A stretch of DNA of 64,000 nucleotides, from assembly GCA_965178655.1 (NCBI GenBank), contig OZ238266.1, forward strand, positions 248,001 to 312,000, written 5' to 3'. A model generated the notes under the pieces. It was given only the letters and a program-made list of their open reading frames with translations. It made no database searches and was not told where the DNA came from. The position numbers were made by a program, and so were the translations under genes. Every line of letters starts with the position of its first letter. Position 1 is the stretch's first letter. This document shows, in pieces, positions 17,770-26,700 of this stretch. This DNA comes from GCA-2733415 sp965178655 (GTDB lineage Bacteria; Bacteroidota; Bacteroidia; Flavobacteriales; Flavobacteriaceae).

Positions 17770-18825
17770 TTGAAAAACAAAAAATCAGCCTTACAAGAGA
17801 ACAAAGGTGTTTCTCCTCCTAAAGCAGTTAATGCCAAAGGATATGTACGTAAAAAAACACCTAGCATTTCCGATTTTGTAAAACATATAAAAAACGGAAA
17901 CACAACTTATCTAAGCAAGGCTATTACCCTAATTGAGAGCACTAACCCTATACATACTAAAAAAGCCAATACTATTCTTGGTCAATGTCTTAATAACAAA
18001 AAAAGTATTCGGATAGGAATAACCGGTGTTCCTGGTGTAGGAAAAAGTACTTTTATAGAGGCGTTTGGTAACTACCTTACCTCACTCGGGAAAAAAGTAG
18101 CTGTATTAGCTATTGACCCTAGCAGCAGTATAAATAAAGGTAGTATTCTAGGAGACAAAACACGTATGGAAGATTTGGTTAAAAACCCGAATGCCTTTAT
18201 ACGTCCCAGCCCTTCAGGAAATTCGCTAGGCGGTGTTGCTCGTAAAACAAGAGAGAGTATCATGCTCTGTGAAGCCGCAGGTTATAATGTTATACTTGTT
18301 GAAACTGTTGGTGTTGGACAAAGTGAAACTGCTGTACACTCAATGGTTGATTTCTTTCTATTGCTAAAATTAGCTGGTGCAGGAGACCAATTACAAGGTA
18401 TAAAACGTGGTATTATTGAAATGGCAGATGCAATAGTTATCAATAAAGCAGATGGTAGCAATACAACCCAAGCAAAGCTTGCAAAGGTAGAATTTACAAG
18501 GGCATTGCAAATGTACCCGCAAAAAACTACTGGCTGGACTCCAAAGGTGTTAACTTGTAGTGCCTTAAAACATCAAAACATTGATGCTATCTGGGAGTTA
18601 ATAACTGACTATCTTAATGTACTACATAACAATAATACTTTTAAAGAAAAACGCGCCAATCAAAATGAATTTTGGCTACTACAAACTATAGAAGACAGCT
18701 TAAAAACTAATTTTTATGCACAACCAGAAGTTGCTAAAAAACTAATTAACTTAACAGAACAAGTAAAAGATGGTTCTCTATCTCCTTTTGATGCTGCAAC
18801 AGAATTATTAAATCTTATCAATTAG
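17770..18825 (+). CDS. meaB: Methylmalonyl-CoA mutase-associated GTPase MeaB
   Basis: G3E-family GTPase that guards adenosylcobalamin loading of methylmalonyl-CoA mutase (also annotated ArgK). P-loop GVPGVGKST at ~79-87, AIDPSS, the MeaB motif RPSPSGNSLGGVARKTRE (~140-157), VETVGVGQSE and NKADG (G4) are all visible. 351 aa fits, with the usual N-terminal extension. The start codon is TTG. It pairs functionally with the cobalamin adenosyltransferase at 13304; mutase genes must lie elsewhere. Confidence 0.95.
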   Translation: MKNKKSALQENKGVSPPKAVNAKGYVRKKTPSISDFVKHIKNGNTTYLSKAITLIESTNPIHTKKANTILGQCLNNKKSIRIGITGVPGVGKSTFIEAFGNYLTSLGKKVAVLAIDPSSSINKGSILGDKTRMEDLVKNPNAFIRPSPSGNSLGGVARKTRESIMLCEAAGYNVILVETVGVGQSETAVHSMVDFFLLLKLAGAGDQLQGIKRGIIEMADAIVINKADGSNTTQAKLAKVEFTRALQMYPQKTTGWTPKVLTCSALKHQNIDAIWELITDYLNVLHNNNTFKEKRANQNEFWLLQTIEDSLKTNFYAQPEVAKKLINLTEQVKDGSLSPFDAATELLNLIN

Positions 18826-18866
18826 CAGCATACAAACCATAGCATGAACCTAATAATTCATTTGAC

Positions 18867-18902
18867 ATAAAAAAGCAGCACTTATAAGTGCTGCTTTTTT
18901 AT
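18867..18902. terminator. Bidirectional terminator between meaB and the S46 peptidase
   Basis: A perfect palindrome (core AAGCAGCACTTATAAGTGC) flanked by A6 and T6, located between convergent genes. Confidence 0.85.
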
Positions 18903-18923
18903 GATTAGCTTATGATCATCAAC

Positions 18924-21014
18924 TTACTTTTTTGGATGTACTAAAGTCATCTCTTCAATTAAGTGAGTTGCTCCTGCAAATTTATCTACTATGAATAATA
19001 TATAACGGGCATCTACCATGATATTTCTACAAATATTTGCGTCATAATTCATATCACTCATAGTACCTTCCCATACCCTATCAAAATTTAAACCTATCAG
19101 GTTTCCGTAAGCATCTAATGCTGGGCTTCCTGAGTTTCCTCCTGTAGTATGATTTGTACCCAAAAAGCAAACTGGAACCTTACCATTACTATCCGCATAT
19201 TGTCCGTAGTCTTTAGATTCATATAATTGAATTAATTTTTCTGGCACATCAAACTCGTAATCTCCGGGTATATACTTTTCAATAATTCCTTCTAAGTAAC
19301 TTACTGGATTGTAATACACTGCATCTCTTGGAGCGTATCCGTTTACTTGTCCGTAAGTAACACGCAGCGTACTATTGGCATCTGGGTAATATTTTTCGCT
19401 TGGTAAAACCGTCATTAGCGCTTTCATATATTGCTTTTGAACTTTAGCTATTTCTGCATTTAAACGCTGATAGTTTGGCTCTAAGTCATTATAAAACTCT
19501 GCTATAAATGGTTTTGCATATTGATATGCTGCATCGTTATTCATGGTGCTAACAATTTCCTCAGGCGTACCTTCTAATGCTTTTAATGCTGTTGTAAGAC
19601 TTGCAAAAGCAGTAGTGTTATATAAATCACTATTACTATTTTCAGGCGCGTATAATGGCATTACGGCTTCAAATACACCTTTATCTACTGCTACATTATA
19701 ATTTTTTTGTATTCGAGTAATTTGAGATATCACATAATCTTTTCTTTTATTAAAAGTTTCTGTGCCTTTTTCAAGAGATTGCTCTAATTGATACAAACGA
19801 AACATAGTATGCAATAATTCGTTATTGCGATAAAAAATTTCAATAAAATTTGAGCGTTTTACAGCATATGGCTCAAAACTAGCATATAAAGTATTAAACT
19901 CTGCCAATAGCCCTTGGTACTTTTTATATTTGTTTTTTGAAACTGCCGTTGTAAATGTTGTTTCAAAATCACGTTTTTTTGCAATAGCATTACTTTTTGC
20001 TATGCCTTGATTTTCACCAATCCATTTTTTCCAATAATTAGCCATTCTTGCTTGCTTAGAAGCGTATTGAATTCTTATTTTATCATCGGTTTTCATAGCC
20101 GCATCAATTACTTTTAACGCTTCTTCCCTAATTTTTATATTGGTAGGATTTACTTTTTGAGTAATTTGCTCAATAGCTACAGCTGGCAAATACTCATTGG
20201 TACGACCAGGGAAACCAAAGACCATAGTAAAATCGCCTTCTTCAACACCATCTAATGATATTGGTAAATAGTGCTTTGGGGTGTATGGTACATTGTCTTT
20301 AGAATATTTTGCTGGACGATTATTTTTATCGGCATAAATACGAAACATAGAAAAATCTCCCGTATGTCTTGGAAACATCCAGTTATCTGTATCTGAACCA
20401 AATTTACCTATAGATGATGGTGGTGCACCTACTAGACGTATATCTTCAAAAGATTCTGTTACAAATAAAAAGTATTGATTTCCATTAAAAAAAGATGATA
20501 CTTTTGTGCCTTGCCAAGCTTCCTTTGAATATGACTTTTGCAATGCATTGGTGTTTTTATCAATTAAACTTTGTGATGCTTTAGGCGACATACTATCATC
20601 TACACCTTTAAGTATTTTTTTAGTAACATCTTCTATATGTATAATAAATGTTACTTCTAAATGATCATTTGGCAGTTCTTCTTCTTGAGACATTGCCCAA
20701 AAACCATTTTTTAAATAATCTTTCTCTACGGTTGAATGTGATTGTATTTCTCCAAATCCGCAATGATGATTGGTTAATAATAATCCTTTAGGCGATATAA
20801 CCTCAGCAGTACAGCCGCCATTAAAATGCACTATAGCATCTTTTAAACTAGAATTATTAGCATCATAGATGTTTTTTGCAGTTAAGGTGCTTCCTAAGCT
20901 TTGCATTTCGGCTTCATTCATTCCTTTTAGTAAAGACGGAATCCACATACCACCTTGCTGTGCTGTTACACTTATTGAAAAGAATAGAATTAAAATTTTA
21001 ATATAATTTTTCAT
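18924..21014 (-). CDS. S46 family dipeptidyl-peptidase, DPP11-like
   Basis: Periplasmic serine dipeptidase that removes dipeptides from oligopeptides. Signal peptide cleaves near ITVTAQ (~18), exposing QQGGMWIPSLL, the usual mature start. Catalytic His in LTNHHCGFGEI (~77) and catalytic Ser628 in GGNSGSPALD are present. The residue 18 after the Ser is Arg646 (NFDRVWEG); in characterised enzymes Arg here marks DPP11 (Asp/Glu at P1) and Gly marks DPP7. 696 aa is normal. No -33 box is obvious; TACTTTTA lies upstream as a weak -7. Confidence 0.92.
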   Translation of the reverse strand: MKNYIKILILFFSISVTAQQGGMWIPSLLKGMNEAEMQSLGSTLTAKNIYDANNSSLKDAIVHFNGGCTAEVISPKGLLLTNHHCGFGEIQSHSTVEKDYLKNGFWAMSQEEELPNDHLEVTFIIHIEDVTKKILKGVDDSMSPKASQSLIDKNTNALQKSYSKEAWQGTKVSSFFNGNQYFLFVTESFEDIRLVGAPPSSIGKFGSDTDNWMFPRHTGDFSMFRIYADKNNRPAKYSKDNVPYTPKHYLPISLDGVEEGDFTMVFGFPGRTNEYLPAVAIEQITQKVNPTNIKIREEALKVIDAAMKTDDKIRIQYASKQARMANYWKKWIGENQGIAKSNAIAKKRDFETTFTTAVSKNKYKKYQGLLAEFNTLYASFEPYAVKRSNFIEIFYRNNELLHTMFRLYQLEQSLEKGTETFNKRKDYVISQITRIQKNYNVAVDKGVFEAVMPLYAPENSNSDLYNTTAFASLTTALKALEGTPEEIVSTMNNDAAYQYAKPFIAEFYNDLEPNYQRLNAEIAKVQKQYMKALMTVLPSEKYYPDANSTLRVTYGQVNGYAPRDAVYYNPVSYLEGIIEKYIPGDYEFDVPEKLIQLYESKDYGQYADSNGKVPVCFLGTNHTTGGNSGSPALDAYGNLIGLNFDRVWEGTMSDMNYDANICRNIMVDARYILFIVDKFAGATHLIEEMTLVHPKK

Positions 21015-21235
21015 CAGTTTGTTATTTTATTGAATTGTAAAAGTAGGTCTTTTTTTTATTTTTTTTAATGCTAACATCAAAAAGAACACCCTACATCTGT
21101 TATAAAAAAAACATACTATAATTTTTAAACATTTTTGAGTCTTGCTGTATTGTTATCCTTTGCTTTTAACTACTTTTGCTGTTCCTATAAACACCCTTTT
21201 ATAATTGGTGTTGATTTATAAGATATTTCTATAAA

Positions 21236-21862
21236 ATGAAACCGAAGAAAAAGAAAATATTAAAGCATACCAAAAAGCGTTTAGTTTTATTAAACCGCTA
21301 CTATAAAATAACGCAATTTTATCCCTTTTTAAAGACAATAGCCTTTAAAGCTGGTGTTGGTATATTTGTTCTTGTTTTAATAGTGCTCGGAATTGAGTTT
21401 TTCTTATTTGATATTAATGAATTGCTTCGCTCTTTTGCTAATACTTATCCGCCTAGGATAATACTTACCTTCTTTTTAACTTCTGAAACTTTTTTAGGTA
21501 TTATTCCTCCAGAGATTTTTATTGCTTGGGCATCAAAATCTTCTAACCCGTGGTTCTTTTTGTTTTTACTTGCAACCATGTCTTATATTGGCGGAATTAT
21601 TTCTTACTACATTGGTAACCGATTATTCTTAATAAAAAGTGTTAAGAATTACCTTGAAAATAAGGTTGAAAAACACATTGTAAACCTTCGTAAATGGGGT
21701 GGTATTTTTGTAGTTTTAGGGGCGGTTTCTCCTATTCCTCATTCAATGGTAAGTTTGGCCTCTGGGTTAATTAAATATTCGTTTAGCCAATATGCCTTAT
21801 GGGCACTGTTTCGCTACCTACGATTTTTTATTTACGGCCTTATTATTTTTCAAGTATTTTAA
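21236..21862 (+). CDS. VTT-domain (DedA/SNARE-associated-like) membrane protein
   Basis: Inner membrane protein of 208 aa. After a very basic N-terminus (MKPKKKKILKHTKKR) there are about four to five membrane segments: ~38-60, ~76-97, ~105-125, then a re-entrant-type region with GAVSPIPHSMVSLASG (~162-177), and ~183-205. The SETFLGIIPPE and PIPHSMVSLASG phrases resemble the VTT fold of DedA proteins, linked in other bacteria to lipid flipping. Specific role unknown. It converges on menE with only 4 bp between stops and no terminator. Confidence 0.7.
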   Translation: MKPKKKKILKHTKKRLVLLNRYYKITQFYPFLKTIAFKAGVGIFVLVLIVLGIEFFLFDINELLRSFANTYPPRIILTFFLTSETFLGIIPPEIFIAWASKSSNPWFFLFLLATMSYIGGIISYYIGNRLFLIKSVKNYLENKVEKHIVNLRKWGGIFVVLGAVSPIPHSMVSLASGLIKYSFSQYALWALFRYLRFFIYGLIIFQVF

Positions 21863-21866
21863 AACG

Positions 21867-22925
21867 CTATAGATGGTGCGCTAGTAACTGTAAAGTCTCT
21901 TTGCGCTGTATTTTTCCTGTAGCAGTACGTATAAACTTAGGCAAGTTATAGTATTTTTTTGGCAACTCATATTTAGATAGTAAGTCGGAATTTACGATTC
22001 TATTTTGCAGTGTAGTTAACTTGCTTTCTTCTTCAATTAGTAATATTAATTTTTCGCCTAATTCCTCATCTGCAACTCCAATCACAAAAAACGGACTGTC
22101 AATTATAGTGCTTAGTTTGGCTTCTATTTGTTCAGAAAATAATTTTATGCCACCGCTATTTACAACACTATCTACTCTCCCTTTCCAAGTAAAGGATTTA
22201 TTATCATGCAAAAGAACAATATCATTTGTTGTTATTTCAGAATCAATAATTTTAGGCGCATTAATAACCAAGCATTCTCTATTATCCTTTGAAAAACAAA
22301 CATTTGGAAGAGCTGTAAAAGTCCGTGACTCTGCCTTTAAATCTTGTATAGCAACATGCGTACAAGTTTCGGTCATTCCGTAAGTAGCATAACAACTTGT
22401 TGTTATTTGCTGTAATTGTGTTTGTAAACTTAATGATACCGGTGCACCGCCAATAATAAGTTTTTTTATTCTTTGTAGCTCGTTTAATGAATGTTTAACT
22501 TGAGTAGGCACCATTGCAGCAAAATCAAAATTAGCAGTTGTTGCAGTCATAGGATTATTACTAGGAGGAACAAAGTGTATATCCCAACCTAAAACCATAG
22601 CGCGTACTAACATCATTTTTCCGGCAATATAATTTGCTGACAAACACAATAACACTTTTGAGTGTTCGGGTAGATTAAAATAAGCCCCAGTAGCTTCAGC
22701 ACTTGCAATCATGTGTTTTTTCTGGAGTGTTATTTGCTTAGGCACTCCTGTAGAGCCTGATGTCTGTACTATTATTGTTGGTGTTGAGTCATTCCATTTT
22801 TTTAAAAAAGACGCAATATCTTTTAGGTAAGTTTCTATAGCATCTGTATATAAATCATCAGCATACTGCACAAATGATTGTGCTGTAAAAGAGTGATTAT
22901 TAATTTTAAATGATGGGTGAAACAT
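21867..22925 (-). CDS. menE: o-Succinylbenzoate-CoA ligase MenE (short form)
   Basis: AMP-binding enzyme that activates o-succinylbenzoate in menaquinone synthesis. Visible: P-loop QTSGSTGVPKQ at ~54-64, TYGMTETCTHVA (~190) for adenylate binding, GRVDSVVNSGG hinge and C-terminal TGKIQRKE with the catalytic Lys. At 352 aa it is shorter than E. coli MenE (451 aa), as is usual in flavobacteria. Last gene of the minus-strand men cluster, 9 bp after the CPBP gene. Confidence 0.9.
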   Translation of the reverse strand: MFHPSFKINNHSFTAQSFVQYADDLYTDAIETYLKDIASFLKKWNDSTPTIIVQTSGSTGVPKQITLQKKHMIASAEATGAYFNLPEHSKVLLCLSANYIAGKMMLVRAMVLGWDIHFVPPSNNPMTATTANFDFAAMVPTQVKHSLNELQRIKKLIIGGAPVSLSLQTQLQQITTSCYATYGMTETCTHVAIQDLKAESRTFTALPNVCFSKDNRECLVINAPKIIDSEITTNDIVLLHDNKSFTWKGRVDSVVNSGGIKLFSEQIEAKLSTIIDSPFFVIGVADEELGEKLILLIEEESKLTTLQNRIVNSDLLSKYELPKKYYNLPKFIRTATGKIQRKETLQLLAHHL

Positions 22926-22934
22926 GCTGTATAA

Positions 22935-23834
22935 CTACTTAATACATTCTACTTTTCCTGTTAGCTTTTCTGTCCAGTTTGTCCATTTATACTTTTTTGA
23001 AAAGATATAAAGTAATATAGGAAAAAATACTAGAACTGGTATTAAAATATCTATTCCTACAGATGGGGTTGACATGTCTTTAAGGATTGAATCGGTCTGA
23101 AAGGCGGTCCAATTAGCAGTAACTAACAAGGCTGTAACTAAATTATTTGCAGCATGAAAACCTAGTGCCAGCTCCATACCATCATCCATTAGTGTTATGA
23201 TTCCTAAAAACAAACCTGTGCCTATATAATAGAGCATTATAATATAGCCTATTTTACTTACTTCTGGGTTTGCAATATGCATAATACCAAAAATGAATGA
23301 CGTTAGTAATAAAGGAAGCCACCTGTTTTTAGATACTATACCCAAACCTTGCATCAAGTAGCCCCTAAATAGATATTCCTCAAAACTGGTTTGTAAGGGG
23401 ATTAATATAACGCCTATAACAGCTAAAGCGATAAAGTTTGAGAGTTTAAAATTCCATTCAAATAATTCTGGTGAATTTATGTAAGCCAGTACTGTGGTAA
23501 TTATAACTATTGCCCCCCAAATAGAAAAAGAAAAAAAGACTCGTTTCCAATCTATTTTTTTACGGCTTGTTGTTAAACTGCTTATTGTTTGTTGGTGAAT
23601 ATATTTTACCCAAACAAACAGTAAACCTAATCCTATTGCAAAGGGTGCTAGCATTTCAATTAAAAATTGCTGGCTTCCTTTACTTGCTATTTCTGATTGA
23701 ATAACTGCTTCAGCATCAATATTAAATATTTGAATAACAATATAGTTTAATACAATAAGCCCTATAAACGCAACTGGTATTGGCAAATACTTCCAAAAAC
23801 TATATTGACTCTTATAACCTTGTTCTATATACAT
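22935..23834 (-). CDS. CPBP family intramembrane glutamic protease
   Basis: Polytopic membrane protein, 299 aa, with about eight hydrophobic segments. The CPBP (Rce1/Abi) catalytic motifs are intact: EEYLFRGYLMQG (~148-159; EExxxR), FGIMHIAN (~182-189; FxxxH) and GFHAANN (~227-233; HxxxN). Substrate unknown. It is embedded between menE (9 bp) and menC (6 bp), so it is expressed with menaquinone genes; whether it takes part in that pathway is not shown. Confidence 0.88.
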   Translation of the reverse strand: MYIEQGYKSQYSFWKYLPIPVAFIGLIVLNYIVIQIFNIDAEAVIQSEIASKGSQQFLIEMLAPFAIGLGLLFVWVKYIHQQTISSLTTSRKKIDWKRVFFSFSIWGAIVIITTVLAYINSPELFEWNFKLSNFIALAVIGVILIPLQTSFEEYLFRGYLMQGLGIVSKNRWLPLLLTSFIFGIMHIANPEVSKIGYIIMLYYIGTGLFLGIITLMDDGMELALGFHAANNLVTALLVTANWTAFQTDSILKDMSTPSVGIDILIPVLVFFPILLYIFSKKYKWTNWTEKLTGKVECIK

Positions 23835-23840
23835 ACTTTT

Positions 23841-24881
23841 CTATTTAAATGCCCAATTAATTGCGCTGTTATAATGTAATGCGCCGTTATTTACTGTTAA
23901 CGGACTATCAATATTATTGGTGTATAAACTTCCCGTTCCTAAGCCTTGTGGCATTGGATTATTAAGTGTATAGGTCCATTGGCTAATAGCATTTAACCCC
24001 ACATTACTCTCCAAGGCACTGGTTATCCAATACTTAATTTTTTGTTGCTCTGCAATAGCAATCCACTCCTTACTCCCCTTAAAACCACCTATTAAGCTTG
24101 GTTTTAGTATTATATACTGTGGCTGTATGGTTTGTATTATTTTTTGTTTTGTTTCGGCATTGGTTATTCCTATTAATTCTTCATCTAATGCAATAGCCAA
24201 AGGCGATAGCTCACAAAGTTTTGCCATATCATCTAATTGATTTGGTTGTATGGGCTGCTCAATAGAATGTAAATCTAGTGCTGATAATTCTTTTAGCTTT
24301 TCTAAGGCTTCATTTGGTGCAAAGGCGCCGTTGGCATCTACACGAAGTTCAATATCATTTACTGTATATTCTTTTCTGATATTTTTTAGCAGGGCAAGTT
24401 CTGTTTTAAAATCAATAGCGCCAATTTTCATTTTTATACAGCTAAAACCTGCAGCAATTTTTTCTTCAATTTGTGTTTTCATAAACTGCTTATCCCCCAT
24501 CCATACTAACCCATTAATAGGTATAGCTGAATTTCCTCTTGTAAATTCTGATGGAAACAACTCAAATCTACTTACAGAAGATAGCGATATAAAAGCCTGT
24601 TCCAAACCAAATTGAATAGACGGAAAATCATATAAGTTTTTATATAAAATTTCAAGTCCTAAATGAATATTACTACAAACCCATTTTAATTTTTGTTCAT
24701 AGTTAGGTACATCATCAATAGATAAGCCGCGTAGTAAGCCACATTCTCCAACCCCTTTATGTGAGGCGCTATTTAATACAATATACCACGTTTCCTTAGT
24801 TCTTAAAACACCACGAGAAGTACCACTTGGTTGCTTAAAGTTTAAAACATGTTTTTGATATGTAGCCGTTATTTTACTCAC
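23841..24881 (-). CDS. menC: o-Succinylbenzoate synthase MenC
   Basis: Enolase-superfamily enzyme that dehydrates SHCHC to o-succinylbenzoate. The catalytic KxK is IKMKIG (~149-154), metal ligands are Asp in RVDANGAF (~178), Glu in SIEQPI (~204) and Asp in ALDEELIG (~228), and the second Lys is in ILKPSLIGG (~253). 346 aa is normal for Bacteroidota. It abuts menA with no intergenic base, so it is translationally coupled. Confidence 0.93.
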   Translation of the reverse strand: MSKITATYQKHVLNFKQPSGTSRGVLRTKETWYIVLNSASHKGVGECGLLRGLSIDDVPNYEQKLKWVCSNIHLGLEILYKNLYDFPSIQFGLEQAFISLSSVSRFELFPSEFTRGNSAIPINGLVWMGDKQFMKTQIEEKIAAGFSCIKMKIGAIDFKTELALLKNIRKEYTVNDIELRVDANGAFAPNEALEKLKELSALDLHSIEQPIQPNQLDDMAKLCELSPLAIALDEELIGITNAETKQKIIQTIQPQYIILKPSLIGGFKGSKEWIAIAEQQKIKYWITSALESNVGLNAISQWTYTLNNPMPQGLGTGSLYTNNIDSPLTVNNGALHYNSAINWAFK

Positions 24882-25784
24882 TTATATAAATTGATGTACA
24901 CTTAATAATATGGCGCATAAAAAGGTAGCTAAAGCTACTTTTTTGAGTTCTTTATCTAATTCTGAAAACAGTATAGTTTTAGCAACTACAACACCGTTAT
25001 GTATTAAAGGTACAAATGCTAATAAATACAACCACTTATAGTTGCTACTTGGTAGCTGTAAAGTATATGCTGCTAAGGCAATAAAAGCGATTAATAACAA
25101 TGCATAGTGATATATTTTTGCCCATTGACTACCCATTTTAACTACTAGCGTATATTTTTTGGCCTTTTTATCGGCTATTTGATCACGCATATTATTTAAA
25201 TTTAACACAGCAGTACTCAATAAACCCATTGCTATTGCAGGCAATAATATTATTGTGTTTGATATTGTATGTGTATGCAAATAATAACTGCCTACAACAC
25301 TTATTAATCCAAAAAATAGAAATACAAACACATCGCCAAATCCAGTGTACCCATATGCCGAATTACCTACGGTATATTTAATAGCTGCAATAACACTTAT
25401 TATCCCAAGTCCTAAAAATAGCAATACATTTGGCAGGTCTGATAGTACAAATGCCGTTAGTATTAATCCTATTGTAAAACACAGAGTAACTACTATAGCT
25501 ATAACAATAGCTCTTTTCATTTCTTTAGGCGTAATAAGCCCTGCTGCTATTAAACGTTGCTCTCCTTCTCTATTATCATCAGTACCTTTAATACCGTCTC
25601 CGTAATCATTTGCAAAATTGGAAATAACCTGAAAACCTATTGTGGTAAGCAATGCTAATATAAAAACAAGTATACTAAAGTTTCCTTCTGAAGCTGCTAT
25701 TCCTGACCCTACAATAATTCCTGAGAGTGATAGCGGTAATGTTCTTAATCTTGCCGCTTGTATATAATGTTTAATGCTAGCCAT
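24882..25784 (-). CDS. menA: 1,4-Dihydroxy-2-naphthoate polyprenyltransferase MenA
   Basis: UbiA-family membrane enzyme that attaches the isoprenoid tail in menaquinone synthesis. Nine hydrophobic segments are predicted by eye. The first Asp-rich motif NDYGDGIKGTDDN (~60-72) binds the prenyl diphosphate via Mg2+, and the second NMRDQIADKKAKKYT (~195-209) is also present. 300 aa is usual. It lies 16 bp after menB and directly abuts menC. Confidence 0.94.
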   Translation of the reverse strand: MASIKHYIQAARLRTLPLSLSGIIVGSGIAASEGNFSILVFILALLTTIGFQVISNFANDYGDGIKGTDDNREGEQRLIAAGLITPKEMKRAIVIAIVVTLCFTIGLILTAFVLSDLPNVLLFLGLGIISVIAAIKYTVGNSAYGYTGFGDVFVFLFFGLISVVGSYYLHTHTISNTIILLPAIAMGLLSTAVLNLNNMRDQIADKKAKKYTLVVKMGSQWAKIYHYALLLIAFIALAAYTLQLPSSNYKWLYLLAFVPLIHNGVVVAKTILFSELDKELKKVALATFLCAILLSVHQFI

Positions 25785-25800
25785 TATGTTCTATTATTAA

Positions 25801-26640
25801 TTATGGGAGCCATTTTTTTTCAAAGTTAGGCGCTCTTTTTTCTAAAAAGGCATCACGCCCCTCTTTTGCTTCATCGGTCATATATGCCAGTCGTGTTGCT
25901 TCACCTGCAAAAACTTGTTGTCCTACCATACCATCATCTGTTAAGTTCATAGCAAACTTTAACATTTTAATAGATGTTGGCGATTTTTGTAGTACTTCTT
26001 GTGCCCACTCAAATGCTGTATCTTCTAGCTCATCATGTGGTACTACAGCGTTAACCATACCCATTTCAAAAGCTTCCTGTGCAGAGTAATTACGACCTAA
26101 AAAGAATATTTCTCTTGCTTTTTTCTGACCAACCATTTTAGCTAAGTATGCAGATCCATAGCCACCATCAAAGCTGGTTACATCGGCATCTGTTTGTTTA
26201 AATATTGCATGCTCTTTACTGGCTAGAGTCATATCACAAACCACATGTAAACTATGTCCGCCACCAACAGCCCATCCTGGCACTACACAAATAACTGCTT
26301 TTGGCATAAAACGAATCATTCGCTGCACTTCTAATATATTTAAACGGTGCTGACCATCTTGCCCTACATAACCTTTATGTCCGCGTGCTTTTTGATCGCC
26401 ACCGCTGCAAAAAGAATATACGCCATCTTTACTAGAAGGTCCTTCGGCCGATAATAGCACAACACCTATACTGGTATCTTCTTGGGCATCAAAAAAAGCT
26501 TCAATTAATTCTGAAGTTGTATTTGGACGAAATGCATTACGTACATCCGGGCGATTAAATGCAATACGTGCAACGCCATTGCACTTTTTATAGGTGATAT
26601 CTTTAAATTCTTTAACAACTTTCCAGTTAATTTTGCTCAT
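25801..26640 (-). CDS. menB: 1,4-Dihydroxy-2-naphthoyl-CoA synthase MenB
   Basis: Crotonase-fold enzyme closing the naphthoquinone ring. Oxyanion-hole glycine segments FCSGGDQKARG (~77-87) and GWAVGGGHSLHVVCDM (~122-137), and the DVTSFDGGYGS motif (~152-162), mark MenB and not a generic enoyl-CoA hydratase. 279 aa is normal. First gene of the local men operon; menD, menF and menH are not in the window, because a divergent peptidase gene starts 60 bp upstream. Confidence 0.96.
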   Translation of the reverse strand: MSKINWKVVKEFKDITYKKCNGVARIAFNRPDVRNAFRPNTTSELIEAFFDAQEDTSIGVVLLSAEGPSSKDGVYSFCSGGDQKARGHKGYVGQDGQHRLNILEVQRMIRFMPKAVICVVPGWAVGGGHSLHVVCDMTLASKEHAIFKQTDADVTSFDGGYGSAYLAKMVGQKKAREIFFLGRNYSAQEAFEMGMVNAVVPHDELEDTAFEWAQEVLQKSPTSIKMLKFAMNLTDDGMVGQQVFAGEATRLAYMTDEAKEGRDAFLEKRAPNFEKKWLP

Positions 26641-26700
26641 AATGTTATATTTTGCGTAAAAATAAACGAATTTAAATTCAGAATAAAATAAATTTCAATT

